From positions 1 through 30,859 of IMG/VR virus record IMGVR_UViG_3300030389_001171: a stretch of DNA of 30,859 nt; one strand, written 5' to 3'. Each line of letters begins with the position of its first letter. Positions within the stretch are counted from its first letter, which is position 1. The notes beneath the pieces were generated by a model. It made no database searches and was not told where the DNA came from. It saw only the letters and a list, made by a program, of their open reading frames with translations. A program made the position numbers and the translations under genes. The DNA comes from a virus. This document shows, piece after piece, positions 23,311-30,859 of the stretch.

Positions 23311-24114
23311 TTAAAAATTAAGATCTGACTGGTTTAATTTTTGTACGACGTCAGCTCTATAAGCTGGGTCTGTGTCATAGCGTGGATCTCCCATCGCTGC
23401 TACAAGTTCTGCTTGCGATCTAAATACTTCTCCTCTAGATGAAGCAGGTTTGCCTTGTAGCATCCTTCCTTCGTATCCATTAAATTCGTTGTATTTTGAT
23501 TGCAATCCTTGAAAAGCTATATTGATTGCTGCTGGATTGCCAGAGTCTACTACTGAATCAAAAGCGTCGATTTGATTTTCAGGTAAGTTACTTGCAGCCC
23601 ATTCGATAACTCTGTTGTAATTAGCTTCTCCTCCTGCTGCATTCTGTACACTATTAACTTGTGATTCAGACATTTCTACAGCTTGTTGAGGAGCTTGTGG
23701 ATTGTTGGCTTGGATTTCTAAGTAAGCATTTACCAAATCTTGGCTGCTCATCTCGGAAAACTTAGAAATTGTTTCTTTACTAAGTTGACCATCATTTGCG
23801 TAGTACTCTGCTGAAGCTTCGTTAATTAAACTGACCGCAGGAGTTTCATCAGGTACCTCCTCATCACTTCCTTCTTCCTCTTCATATCCTTCGTCGCTTG
23901 TTTCGTAATCGACTTCTTCTTCTTGTTCTTCTTGTCCAAGTTTCTTTTGTAATGATAAGTATGCTGCTTCTAAATCTTCAGCACTTTTATATTTACCAGC
24001 TAATAGTTGTTCTTGTTCTGCTACTAACTTTTCTCCTACTTCTAAAGAGTTTTGCTCCTCTGCGGATAAAACCTCTGCATCAGGAGTATTATCATACGAT
24101 AAAGTTTCTGCCAT
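23311..24114 (-). CDS. Capsid assembly scaffolding protein (T7 gp9-like)
   Basis: This 267-residue, strongly acidic protein lies between portal and capsid genes, the place of T7 gp9 (307 residues), the internal scaffold that shapes the prohead and leaves before DNA packaging. The motif GKYKSAEDLEAAYLSLQKKL is typical of this family. A Glu/Asp-rich low-complexity region (EEQEEEVDYETSDEGYEEEE) follows. The C-terminal part (SRGEVFRSQAELVAAMGDPR and YRADVVQKLN) is the usual capsid-interacting end. The ATG overlaps the portal stop as TAATG. Confidence 0.92.
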   Translation of the reverse strand: MAETLSYDNTPDAEVLSAEEQNSLEVGEKLVAEQEQLLAGKYKSAEDLEAAYLSLQKKLGQEEQEEEVDYETSDEGYEEEEGSDEEVPDETPAVSLINEASAEYYANDGQLSKETISKFSEMSSQDLVNAYLEIQANNPQAPQQAVEMSESQVNSVQNAAGGEANYNRVIEWAASNLPENQIDAFDSVVDSGNPAAINIAFQGLQSKYNEFNGYEGRMLQGKPASSRGEVFRSQAELVAAMGDPRYDTDPAYRADVVQKLNQSDLNF

Positions 24115-25664
24115 TATTCAGGTTGTTCAATTGGTGGTTGTTGTTTACTTGGATCAGCCAAAGGAGCATTTGCAAACTGACCAGCTTGCTCGAGTAGAGT
24201 CTGGTTCTGTTTCTCTTGCATCATCATTTCCTTATCTTCAGATATCTGTGCTTCTGTCTTGACTAAGTTCAATACATCAATACCTTGTGCAGCAGCAAGA
24301 CGTTTAATAGCTTCTAGAGGATTAATAAATTTCATTAACATCTCTGGTCCTACTGTTCCTGCAACAGTTTGCATAAACATAGTTAAAGCTTCTCTATCTT
24401 GACCACGACCTAAAGCATTTACACCAGCTACGATTGTTGGTCTTACAACATCTTTAGGTAACTTAGGTAATTCGTTTGATCTTTGTAAAACTAATAAAGT
24501 TCTATCTAAATAAGGTATGAGAAAAGATGTGGTTAACAAACTGAAGATGCCACCTAGCTGTTGCTCTAGTTCTAATTGAGTTAGTCTGACTTCTTCTGCT
24601 GTTACTCTTTCAGCATTCCTTACATTCATAACAAGGAAAGCTTCAAGTAATCTTCTTTCTATAGACTGAGCCATTTGAGCAGCAGTACTAAAGTCTGCGG
24701 TCTTACCGACCTGAACTACTTGTACGTCTTCTGCTCGACCTTGTACTATCGCGCCGTTACCAGCTTTAGCGATAGTAGCTGGTTTTGTAGTAGAGGATGG
24801 TGATACTAGAAAAATTACTTTACTAGCTGCCGCAGCTCCCTCAACTAATGCCTGTGATAATCCTTCGAGAGATTTGAGATCACCAAGGAACTCTTCTACT
24901 CTGCCACGTCCGTACTGTTCTCCGTCTACTGAATTGAAAGTCAGGACTAACCATGGACTTGCATTCTTAGGTGCTGTACTACGTGATCCGGGAATTATCA
25001 TATCGTTCACTTCTTGATACCATAGCCATCTGCCGTTCTCTAGTTTCACGCACGTGTAAACTTCGACATCATCACTATTTGTACCATTTGTTTCGTCGAC
25101 AGGTGTGTTGGGTTGTTTGACTGGTAGGTCAAAACCGATTACATCTCGACTTATCAATTCCTTTGTAACTATTTCTAGGACGTTACCATTTCCATCTCTG
25201 TTGACGACATACCTATTAAGTGGATAGTTCTTAATACCATCTTTACCCATAAACAATAGTGCATTACCACCAACAATTAAATGTTTAAGTGCTTGGTGTA
25301 TAACTACTCTGTCATTAGATGCAGCGATGTAGTCCATGACCATTCGCTCCATTTTAGATAAAGAAAGATCAAGTTCTGATCTAGCTTCTGGTGGTAAATC
25401 TTCACCTAATTTATCCTCTCTTACCTGTAGCTTGAAGAAGGTTCCTTGTGGAGGTAGGGTTGCTAACATTAATTTTGCAGCAAGCCCTACTACACATTTG
25501 GATCCTACTGATTGCCAAGGAATATTTAGAGTTTCATGTGTAGGTCTTGAAGATGTATCGTCTTGTATTAAATAAGGTAACGTGAGTTTTGAACAATCAA
25601 CGGCTTTGTCTAGGAATTGTTGTCGATCTGTTACCAGTTGATTGTATCTTTCACGGGCTAACAT
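24114..25664 (-). CDS. Portal / head-tail connector protein (T7 gp8-like)
   Basis: This 516-residue protein forms the dodecameric portal vertex through which DNA enters and leaves. It aligns with T7 gp8 (536 residues) throughout: IPWQSVGSKCVVGLAAKLML for T7 TPWQAVGARGLNNLASKLML, DGEQYGRGRVEEFLGDLKSL for DGESYGRSYIEEYLGDLRSL, and ERVTAEEVR for ERVTAEEIR. The C-terminal tail is Gln/Pro-rich. The ATG at 25664 overlaps the preceding stop as TAATG and has GGAGG nine bases upstream, one of the best ribosome sites in the window. Confidence 0.96.
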   Translation of the reverse strand: MLARERYNQLVTDRQQFLDKAVDCSKLTLPYLIQDDTSSRPTHETLNIPWQSVGSKCVVGLAAKLMLATLPPQGTFFKLQVREDKLGEDLPPEARSELDLSLSKMERMVMDYIAASNDRVVIHQALKHLIVGGNALLFMGKDGIKNYPLNRYVVNRDGNGNVLEIVTKELISRDVIGFDLPVKQPNTPVDETNGTNSDDVEVYTCVKLENGRWLWYQEVNDMIIPGSRSTAPKNASPWLVLTFNSVDGEQYGRGRVEEFLGDLKSLEGLSQALVEGAAAASKVIFLVSPSSTTKPATIAKAGNGAIVQGRAEDVQVVQVGKTADFSTAAQMAQSIERRLLEAFLVMNVRNAERVTAEEVRLTQLELEQQLGGIFSLLTTSFLIPYLDRTLLVLQRSNELPKLPKDVVRPTIVAGVNALGRGQDREALTMFMQTVAGTVGPEMLMKFINPLEAIKRLAAAQGIDVLNLVKTEAQISEDKEMMMQEKQNQTLLEQAGQFANAPLADPSKQQPPIEQPE

Positions 25665-25921
25665 TAGTTAAGTCCTCCAGACGTCATGTCTGTACCTGTA
25701 TTTATTTTTGGGTTAAGTTTAATTCTTAAAGAACCTGTACCTTCTGAATACTGACTCTTTGATTTATTTCCACGATCTTTTTTAGCTCTTCTAATTTGTG
25801 GATCTACATCCTTCATAACTGGAGAAGGAGGATCGACAGGAGCTACAGGAGGTAATGGTGGTGGTGGAGCTGGTGGTAAAGGTTGTGGTGGTGGAGGGGT
25901 TGATTGCCTAAATAAACACAT
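25664..25921 (-). CDS. T7 gp7.3-like tail/virion protein (85 aa), proline-rich
   Basis: The frame starts in a TAATG overlap at 25921, giving MCLFRQS and then a long Pro-rich run (about residues 8-30 are mostly Pro). A basic segment (IRRAKKDRGNKSKSQ) and a SLRIKLNP...SGGLN end follow. T7 gp7.3, a small virion protein needed for adsorption and encoded just before the portal gene, ends similarly (KSLSVARSSGGGINI). The opening MC plus Pro-rich region is common in gp7.3-like proteins of cyanophages. The frame remains open to 26026, but that extension shadows the upstream gene. Confidence 0.7.
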   Translation of the reverse strand: MCLFRQSTPPPPQPLPPAPPPPLPPVAPVDPPSPVMKDVDPQIRRAKKDRGNKSKSQYSEGTGSLRIKLNPKINTGTDMTSGGLN

Positions 25922-26112
25922 TAAATTTCCTCGTCCATAATGGATCTTATATATTCGATAACGCTGGCTTGACCAGCTCTGTACATAATTACTTGTACAT
26001 CTTCTTTGGGATGGATTGGTTTCCAACCGAAGTTTTCCTCTAGCTTGACAAGTAACTTATCTAATCTTTCGTTGTGTAACTTAAGCGTAGCTAGGGAGAT
26101 TCCTGTTGTCAT
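25921..26112 (-). CDS. Small hypothetical protein (63 aa)
   Basis: From the ATG at 26112 the frame gives a 63-residue, mainly helical protein: MTTGISLATLKLHNERLDKL, then LVKLEENFGWKPIHPKEDVQ and IEYIRSIMDEEI. The first ATG of the open frame (26175) lies well inside the reductase small-subunit gene and is less likely. It overlaps that gene by 32 bases and the next by TAATG. The Trp-Lys-Pro turn and charged helices suggest a small soluble protein, but no family is recognised. Confidence 0.65.
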   Translation of the reverse strand: MTTGISLATLKLHNERLDKLLVKLEENFGWKPIHPKEDVQVIMYRAGQASVIEYIRSIMDEEI

Positions 26113-26797
26113 GTTCAAAAAATGCTGGCATACGAGCTGACTTGGTGGCGGCAAGCTGTGGTGCTTTGCCTTCATACATCAACCGATCACTCGCATCCAG
26201 CCAAAATTTTTTGTCCAAATATTTATCAGTTGTATTTTCTTTAAGGGGTTGCATTACCCATGCAATAGTTGCCTTCCGAAGCTTATCCAAGCTACTACTA
26301 GGACGAAGACCCAACTCAGCACAAACAAGGCTATTTGTTGCAACGTGGATTTGTTCATCTCTGGAAATATCAGCCGATACTGTTCGGATAGCAGCATCAC
26401 CAGTAAAGCGAAAGAAAGGAAGTAGAACAAAAAATACAGCTCGTTCTGCAACCAAGGCTTTTGTAATGGTGTGGTCGGGGTGTTGTATCCAAGCATCTCT
26501 TAATAGTTTCCCTTCGTTTTCTGCAGTTGGATTAGCACCACGGGATTTAACAATGAAATCCAAAGCAATATCATGCTTAACCTCATCTTTAACGTTCGAC
26601 TCAAGAAGTGTCCTCGCTGACTGCGGGACTTCCTTCTCCAAGCCTTGTGTAATAAATTCTCCAACTGGTAGCTCCATATGACGTATTGCGAGAGCACGCA
26701 GGATGGTTTCTTCAGCACCTTCTTTTACCTTTCCTTTTGTAGGTCGGACAGGTGTCCATGTTCGTTTTCTATTTAATAATTTTTCGTAGGGGTTCAT
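26081..26797 (-). CDS. nrdB: Ribonucleotide reductase small subunit-like diiron protein, tyrosine-less
   Basis: This 238-residue helical protein carries a ferritin-like dimetal site: E42 (with E47 nearby), E72-V-K-H75, E118 and E148-Q-I-H151. The order E, ExxH, E, ExxH is that of class I ribonucleotide reductase beta subunits. It directly follows, with an ATGA overlap, the catalytic subunit gene. In E. coli NrdB the radical Tyr122 lies four residues after the ExxH histidine; here that position is Leu79, so a stable tyrosyl radical at the usual place is impossible. The protein is also much shorter than typical NrdB (about 350). Cyanophage reductases once called class II have been re-annotated as class I with such a divergent small subunit, and this pair fits. 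A ferritin-like oxidase of other function is the alternative. Confidence 0.78.
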   Translation of the reverse strand: MNPYEKLLNRKRTWTPVRPTKGKVKEGAEETILRALAIRHMELPVGEFITQGLEKEVPQSARTLLESNVKDEVKHDIALDFIVKSRGANPTAENEGKLLRDAWIQHPDHTITKALVAERAVFFVLLPFFRFTGDAAIRTVSADISRDEQIHVATNSLVCAELGLRPSSSLDKLRKATIAWVMQPLKENTTDKYLDKKFWLDASDRLMYEGKAPQLAATKSARMPAFFEHDNRNLPSYA

Positions 26798-28200
26798 TGT
26801 TGACAGTCACAAGATATTTCGTCTGGTTTATTACTCATAATGTCTGCTAGATAATCTTCAACTGAGGTATCTTCCAATGCTGCATAAGCATCTGTCTTAT
26901 CCTGTGTGTCTCCCATTACTTGCAAGGCATAATATAAAGAAGTTTGTGGGCTGAGTAACCACTCTTCTATAAATGCCTCATCGTAAGTCACCATATCGCT
27001 CCAACTGTTGAAGCTATAGCCATGAAGCAAACCTGTTCGTTCGAGCATGATCATAATTTGATCAGCTACTAACTTATAACTCTCCCATCCAACTTCGGAT
27101 GCGATCTCTACGTTGCCATATTCAACTTTCTCTATTCCAAAAGTACCTGAATCTCTATCCACTATTCTTGAAATAGGTGGAGCAATTTCTGGTGTTGCAG
27201 TAAAGCCTTTAAGATCTTTACTTCTGTATGAACAACTGGCAGTTGGAGCTATGGCAAATGCTCTAACCATGTTGTTCTCTCTTGCTATGTTAGCTGCTTC
27301 TTGTATGCCGAGATAAAGTTCACGCGCAGCTAACCCTGCGTATCCTTCGTAAGGTTCAGCATTGTTAACTGCCTCTAGTGCCTTACCGAACTCGGCATAT
27401 GTGATGTTGTTGTTTGCTAAGAAGTTGGCTAAACCTAAAAGTCCGAATCCAACTTGCCTGTCGATATCTGGTGCAAGATATTCTCCAGATTCTTCAATCC
27501 CTGTCCTACTATGGAGCTTGCACAAATCTGACATACCTTCACGCATACCTTGTCGTATGTCGCCGATACGACAGGCTGACATATTGAGGTGCTGTAGGAG
27601 GCACGTTCCGCGTGAGGGCAAGTAAACCTCAAGACAGACGTTGCTCCAAATTCTGTTTCCGTCATTATCATATTTTATTTTATTGAGCCAAATGTCTCCT
27701 TTTGCAATTCCTCTAAGGATTGCTTCCTTTGTTTCAGGATTTGCTTTAGCCCACGTGGATTGGGTGAGGTCAACACATCGTTTAACCCATGGAAGCTCGT
27801 GTCTTTCTGCGAGCACGAACTCAAGAATATCGGCGTGGTCAATATCAAGATGGACAACGCACGCACCATTGCGGTAAGTACCGCCGCGTCTAAGTATTTC
27901 ATTTAATGTTGAGTAGATTTTTGCGAACGACACTGGTCCTGATGCAATGAGAGTATCAGGTCCTTTATTTGTTTTTGTTCCTCTTGGTCTAATTTTCGAC
28001 AAGTGGACTGCAACTCCTGCTCCAAAGCGGAGAGCATGGCTAACAAAACGCCAGCTTGCTTCAATTCCATTTGGTCCTTCCATAGAATCTTCAACTACGA
28101 AGATTGTGCATGATACTGGTAGACGTGATGTTGGATTATCAATCCATTGCTGGACTCGACCAGTCCTAGCTATGATGTTTGGTTCTGTATTCGATTTCAT
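26794..28200 (-). CDS. nrdA: Ribonucleotide reductase catalytic subunit (cyanophage type)
   Basis: The enzyme reduces ribonucleotides to deoxyribonucleotides for phage DNA synthesis. At 468 residues it is much smaller than standard NrdA (about 760) and lacks an ATP-cone. The finger-loop active site N187-V-C189-L-E191 gives the Asn, thiyl-radical Cys and Glu. C31 (in PVSCTIF) and C210 (in NMSAC) are the likely redox pair, and the C-terminal CDC (464-466) is the re-reducing tail. Such compact enzymes have been annotated as B12-dependent class II (NrdJ). The adjacent diiron-subunit gene argues for class I instead. It overlaps the DUF3310 gene by 35 bases and has no clear Shine-Dalgarno. Confidence 0.88.
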   Translation of the reverse strand: MKSNTEPNIIARTGRVQQWIDNPTSRLPVSCTIFVVEDSMEGPNGIEASWRFVSHALRFGAGVAVHLSKIRPRGTKTNKGPDTLIASGPVSFAKIYSTLNEILRRGGTYRNGACVVHLDIDHADILEFVLAERHELPWVKRCVDLTQSTWAKANPETKEAILRGIAKGDIWLNKIKYDNDGNRIWSNVCLEVYLPSRGTCLLQHLNMSACRIGDIRQGMREGMSDLCKLHSRTGIEESGEYLAPDIDRQVGFGLLGLANFLANNNITYAEFGKALEAVNNAEPYEGYAGLAARELYLGIQEAANIARENNMVRAFAIAPTASCSYRSKDLKGFTATPEIAPPISRIVDRDSGTFGIEKVEYGNVEIASEVGWESYKLVADQIMIMLERTGLLHGYSFNSWSDMVTYDEAFIEEWLLSPQTSLYYALQVMGDTQDKTDAYAALEDTSVEDYLADIMSNKPDEISCDCQQ

Positions 28201-28378
28201 TGAGTAAATAATGGGCAGCTTTTTTTAAATCTTTTAAGTCGTCGTCTTTATATCCAGCTCGACATACATATTTGACTACGTTTCCAAGGTGATAGTTCAG
28301 GGTTTGATCTCTTATGAAATCCCATACTTCTATGTTTCCTCTCTGGTAATAGTCAGGACCTTCGTTTTTTTGCTTCAT
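28166..28378 (-). CDS. DUF3310 protein (T7 gp1.7-related), 70 aa
   Basis: This short protein contains the DUF3310 core: a PDYYQRGNIEVWDFIRDQTL stretch, then LGNVVKYVCRAGYKDD and DLKKAAHYLLNEI. In T7, gp1.7 has such a domain and acts as a nucleotide kinase that phosphorylates dTMP and dGMP; whether the isolated domain does so is unknown. Its neighbours (reductase, exonuclease, polymerase) fit a role in nucleotide supply. It overlaps both neighbouring genes by 20-35 bases. The GNVVKYVCRAG helix also resembles MazG-like folds. Confidence 0.85.
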   Translation of the reverse strand: MKQKNEGPDYYQRGNIEVWDFIRDQTLNYHLGNVVKYVCRAGYKDDDLKDLKKAAHYLLNEIEYRTKHHS

Positions 28379-28493
28379 GTAACAGGGGTGAAATTAAGTT
28401 ACTTAATTTGAAAACTTGTTCTTGTAACCTCAAGTAAAGTTCCATCATTGTTTCTTTATCTATCTCATGTAGAGCTAACTGTATCTCTCTCAT
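28353..28493 (-). CDS. Small helical hypothetical protein (46 aa)
   Basis: The most likely start is the ATG at 28493, which has AGGA seven bases upstream. It gives MREIQLALHEIDKETMMELY, then a helical end (LQEQVFKLSNLISPLL). A longer frame from 28565 would overlap the exonuclease by 101 bases and is less likely. The protein looks like a single amphipathic helical hairpin and has no recognised family. Confidence 0.5.
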   Translation of the reverse strand: MREIQLALHEIDKETMMELYLRLQEQVFKLSNLISPLLHEAKKRRS

Positions 28494-29250
28494 TTCTAGA
28501 TCCTGATGGAGGGTCAATTTGGTACTGTCCCACAGGTTTCCAGAGGATCGGTTCTCTTTTGTCATGGTCGTAGTCGTCAGTAGTTAAAATTCTTGCAAGC
28601 CTTGCGTTAACAAGTGCATCTTCTTCAGTCATGTCCTTCTCTTCAAAGGTTTCAACGACTGCTTTCCATGTATATCCTTTCTCTGCAAAGATTTTCTCTG
28701 CTTTCTTAATACCTATTCCGGGAACACCTGAGTATCCGTCAGTGTTATCGCCTGCCATAGTTTGTATAAGATGCCATCTTGCTCCTTCTTCTGGAGAGAT
28801 GGTTACAGTTTCTTTGAAGTCATATAATTTACCGGGTATCTGTCTCATGTCCTTGTCTGGAGAGACAATAATATTTCCCGGGTACTTGGTTGCGTAAATC
28901 CCTAACGCATCGTCAGCTTCAAGTGTATCTTTAAGGATAACTTTATAAGTTTTTTTTAGCTCCTGTATCACACGTTTGAATCCACAGGGCTTTTTTCGTT
29001 GTCGATGACCCTTATATTCGGGCAGAATTTTTTTCCTAAAATTATTAGGGCTTGTAAAAAACAATATTAAATCTTCATCGAAAAACGAACCAAATTCTGT
29101 CTGTATTTTGGCTAAATCTCTTTTAACGCATTTCATAGCGTCAGAGAAATTAGAAGTAACTACTATAACGTCATCACCAAAATCCATTTCTGTCTCTGCT
29201 GCTGCACAACATTTGTAGACAATGTAGTCGCAGTCAATTAATAGTTTCAT
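28465..29250 (-). CDS. 5'-3' exonuclease (T7 gp6-like, FEN family)
   Basis: The enzyme removes RNA primers and degrades host DNA to supply nucleotides. Family motifs are clear over 261 residues: D6 and D8 at the N-terminus (LIDCDY), YKGHR at 79-83, the acidic set E111, D113, D114 (LEADDALG), D132 and D134 (SPDKDM), and D168/D171 in GDNTDGYSGVPGIGIKKA, which includes the helix-hairpin-helix DNA-binding loop. T7 gp6 is 300 residues. It starts in an ATGA overlap with the preceding nuclease gene. Confidence 0.95.
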   Translation of the reverse strand: MKLLIDCDYIVYKCCAAAETEMDFGDDVIVVTSNFSDAMKCVKRDLAKIQTEFGSFFDEDLILFFTSPNNFRKKILPEYKGHRQRKKPCGFKRVIQELKKTYKVILKDTLEADDALGIYATKYPGNIIVSPDKDMRQIPGKLYDFKETVTISPEEGARWHLIQTMAGDNTDGYSGVPGIGIKKAEKIFAEKGYTWKAVVETFEEKDMTEEDALVNARLARILTTDDYDHDKREPILWKPVGQYQIDPPSGSRNERDTVSST

Positions 29251-29633
29251 TCCCAGTAATTCTCTAAGCCTTTAGGTATTCTTTTCGTATGCCATGTAAT
29301 TTTTTTAGTTAATGGATGAAAACAAATCATATAAATACTTTCATCAGGTATCATTGTTATTGTTGGTTGGTAATAACCAAAATCGCCACTAGCAACTCTT
29401 TGTTGGGTCTTACATTTAACATCACAAAGTAAAACTTGATTATTTATTTTTAAAACTAAATCTATTAAACCAGTTTTACCTAGATTTTTGTAAACTTCTC
29501 CGCCTTTTTCCCAAACAGTTAAAGCAACAAAATATTCTGCATAATCTCCATCTCTGCTTTTATTAACGTTAATGCACTTCTGACCAATTTCTTCCTGACT
29601 TTGCTTCTGCCCCAATTGGGCATCTAAGTTCAT
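29247..29633 (-). CDS. PD-(D/E)XK superfamily nuclease-like protein (128 aa)
   Basis: From the ATG at 29633 this gives a protein with a PD-(D/E)XK-type layout: E33 in the helix DGDYAEYFVALTVWEKGG, D58 in KTGLIDLV, and D71-V-K73 on the next strand. That is the usual set of metal-binding residues in Holliday-junction resolvases and restriction-like enzymes. A frame to 29684 exists, but that extension overlaps the polymerase. It lies between polymerase and gp6-like exonuclease, so it may process recombination or replication intermediates. T7 gp3 endonuclease I belongs to the same superfamily but sits elsewhere, and I see no gp3-specific similarity. Confidence 0.72.
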   Translation of the reverse strand: MNLDAQLGQKQSQEEIGQKCINVNKSRDGDYAEYFVALTVWEKGGEVYKNLGKTGLIDLVLKINNQVLLCDVKCKTQQRVASGDFGYYQPTITMIPDESIYMICFHPLTKKITWHTKRIPKGLENYWE

Positions 29634-30859
29634 AATAATTTCCAGCTCTTTTTGCTGATCTTTCAAGGGTGTGTTTAATTCCATTTATATCGTGTGGTAA
29701 GCATTCGTACTGCAACTCGTCATGGACGAACGCTAGTTGTGATGCTTGTGAAAATTGTTTTTTTATTGATTCGTTTGCAATAATCATCCATCTCTTCGCT
29801 ACTATTCCTGCTGAGCATTGAAGGAGGTAATTTAATGCTTTGTGCGGGCTATCGACCAGCACCCTTCTTCCGTCACATGCCACGAGGTAACCCTTAGTAG
29901 CCTTATTTGCAACCGCTGCCAATAAGTCGGAGAGTCCTTCGATAGCAGCAACGTAAGCCTTTCGGATCTCGGATCCTTTTTTACTGGCTTCCTTGGGTTG
30001 TAAAGTGTTATCAAAACTTTGTCCTAATTTAATATTTCCCGCCCCGTACAAAAATGCGTAAGTAACGGTTTTTACTTGTCTTCGAGAAATACCTATCTTG
30101 TCAGCGTTAACTTGATGTATATCATCATTCAGTAATATGTCGGCATATCGACCTCCGTCATATCGTCCAAGGTAGTGAGCAAGCATTCTTAGTTCTATAC
30201 CTGATAGGTCAGCACCTACCATTACCATGTTTGGACTAGCTGTAAATAGTTCTCTAAATTCTTTATTCGCAGGAACTTGAGCTAGGTTTGGTTTACGATG
30301 AGCACATCTAAATGTGTTCGTACTAACCGAGCAGTGATGGTGTATGCGACCTTTAGTCGTAACAAGCTTGTTCCATGCGTTCACGCCTTCGGATATCATT
30401 CCAAGCTTCTTCTTTATCGTCAAACATTTCGCACATTGTTTCGAGAAGGGAATATCTATCTCCATCAATGTAATCTCGTCGATAATTGGTTTCCCAGTCG
30501 TGGTGGTCTTGCTCAATTTGACTTTGAAATGAGTCTTCAGAATCCATGCTATGTGGTCTCGTGATGTTGGGTTAAACTCCTTTATTCGTTGTATTTCACA
30601 TCCTTCTCTGTATCCTTGTGTTGCGTTATCTCGTTTAGGAGTGAACAACGATCCTGCAACGAAAGGGAATTGTCCTCGAAGTATGTCAACAGTTTCTTCC
30701 ATCTCTCGTCGGAGAGATGACTCAAGTTGCTGAGCTTTTGATTCATTAAATGTCCATCCATGAATTTCTTGTTCAGTCAATATTTCTGCGACGCGATGCT
30801 CTAATCTACACGCGTCAGATAAGGGCGGAAGTGCTCGCATAATTTTGTAGTTACTTTTA
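29569..30859 (-). CDS. DNA polymerase (family A, T7 gp5-like), 5' end outside the window
   Basis: This is the C-terminal 423 or more residues of the replicative polymerase. The frame stays open to the window edge beyond the ATG at 30840, and the start region (LEHRVAEILTEQEIHGWTF) aligns within the middle of T7 gp5. The gene therefore probably continues past the window, where the 3'-5' exonuclease domain would lie. Numbered from that ATG, motif A is D211-LSGIELR, motif B is R254-QVKTVTY261AFLYGAG, and motif C is VHDE at 372-375; the protein ends GRNWSEVH like T7 gp5 (GPNWAICH). The residue equivalent to E. coli Phe762 is Tyr261, as in T7 Tyr526. A split polymerase with a true start at 30840 cannot be excluded from this window. 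Confidence 0.95.
   Translation of the reverse strand, partial: KSNYKIMRALPPLSDACRLEHRVAEILTEQEIHGWTFNESKAQQLESSLRREMEETVDILRGQFPFVAGSLFTPKRDNATQGYREGCEIQRIKEFNPTSRDHIAWILKTHFKVKLSKTTTTGKPIIDEITLMEIDIPFSKQCAKCLTIKKKLGMISEGVNAWNKLVTTKGRIHHHCSVSTNTFRCAHRKPNLAQVPANKEFRELFTASPNMVMVGADLSGIELRMLAHYLGRYDGGRYADILLNDDIHQVNADKIGISRRQVKTVTYAFLYGAGNIKLGQSFDNTLQPKEASKKGSEIRKAYVAAIEGLSDLLAAVANKATKGYLVACDGRRVLVDSPHKALNYLLQCSAGIVAKRWMIIANESIKKQFSQASQLAFVHDELQYECLPHDINGIKHTLERSAKRAGNYYELRCPIGAEAKSGRNWSEVH

Noticed and set aside
26794-28200. B12-dependent class II reductase (NrdJ) as the call
   Set aside because: The overlapping neighbour encodes a diiron-type small subunit with all ligands, which a class II enzyme would not need. 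Biochemistry is needed for certainty.
1-30859. CRISPR arrays, insertion sequences, inteins or group I introns
   Set aside because: No direct-repeat array, transposase, intein motif or broken essential gene was seen; psbA, the polymerase part, the reductase and the terminase fragment are uninterrupted.

Overview
The window is part of a T7-like cyanophage genome (short-tailed podovirus, Autographiviridae type), very probably infecting Prochlorococcus or marine Synechococcus. This rests on a complete T7 late-gene order together with two cyanobacterial photosynthesis genes, psbA (photosystem II D1) and hli (high-light-inducible protein). The DNA is AT-rich and every gene lies on the minus strand, so the biological direction runs from high to low coordinates.

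Replication and nucleotide metabolism (30859 to about 26080): a 5'-truncated family A DNA polymerase, a small PD-(D/E)XK-type nuclease, the T7 gp6-like 5'-3' exonuclease, a 46-residue ORF, a DUF3310 (T7 gp1.7-related) protein, and two adjacent ribonucleotide reductase genes. The second reductase gene is a compact diiron small subunit that lacks the radical tyrosine.

Head and photosynthesis block (about 26110 to 20157): a hypothetical protein, a gp7.3-like protein, portal (gp8), scaffold (gp9), hli, a small ORF, psbA, then a 466-base stretch without a large gene, the major capsid protein (gp10) and a strong intrinsic terminator placed like T7 T-phi. The gene-poor stretch is the most unusual part. 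It holds a 32-codon acidic ORF, a glutamine-II (downstream-peptide) riboswitch, a 17-codon peptide ORF with its Shine-Dalgarno just after the riboswitch pseudoknot, and a run of further RNA hairpins leading to the capsid start. One of these is a possible three-way junction overlapping the peptide stop codon.

Tail and ejectosome block (20156 to 5388): gp11 and gp12 tail tube proteins, gp13, gp14, gp15 and gp16-like internal proteins, and a 1189-residue tail fibre with a T7 gp17-like N-terminus and a peptidase S74 self-cleaving chaperone at its C-terminus.

Lysis, packaging and basic-protein block (5372 to 1): a DUF7936-like protein, a proline-rich membrane protein, a holin-like protein, two overlapping secreted proteins, a cassette of very small Lys/Arg-rich proteins, the small terminase, an HNH nuclease, two larger basic proteins (one HNH-like, preceded by a second terminator), and the N-terminus of the large terminase. 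Most genes are joined by TAATG or ATGA overlaps, so the late operon is probably translated by termination-reinitiation.
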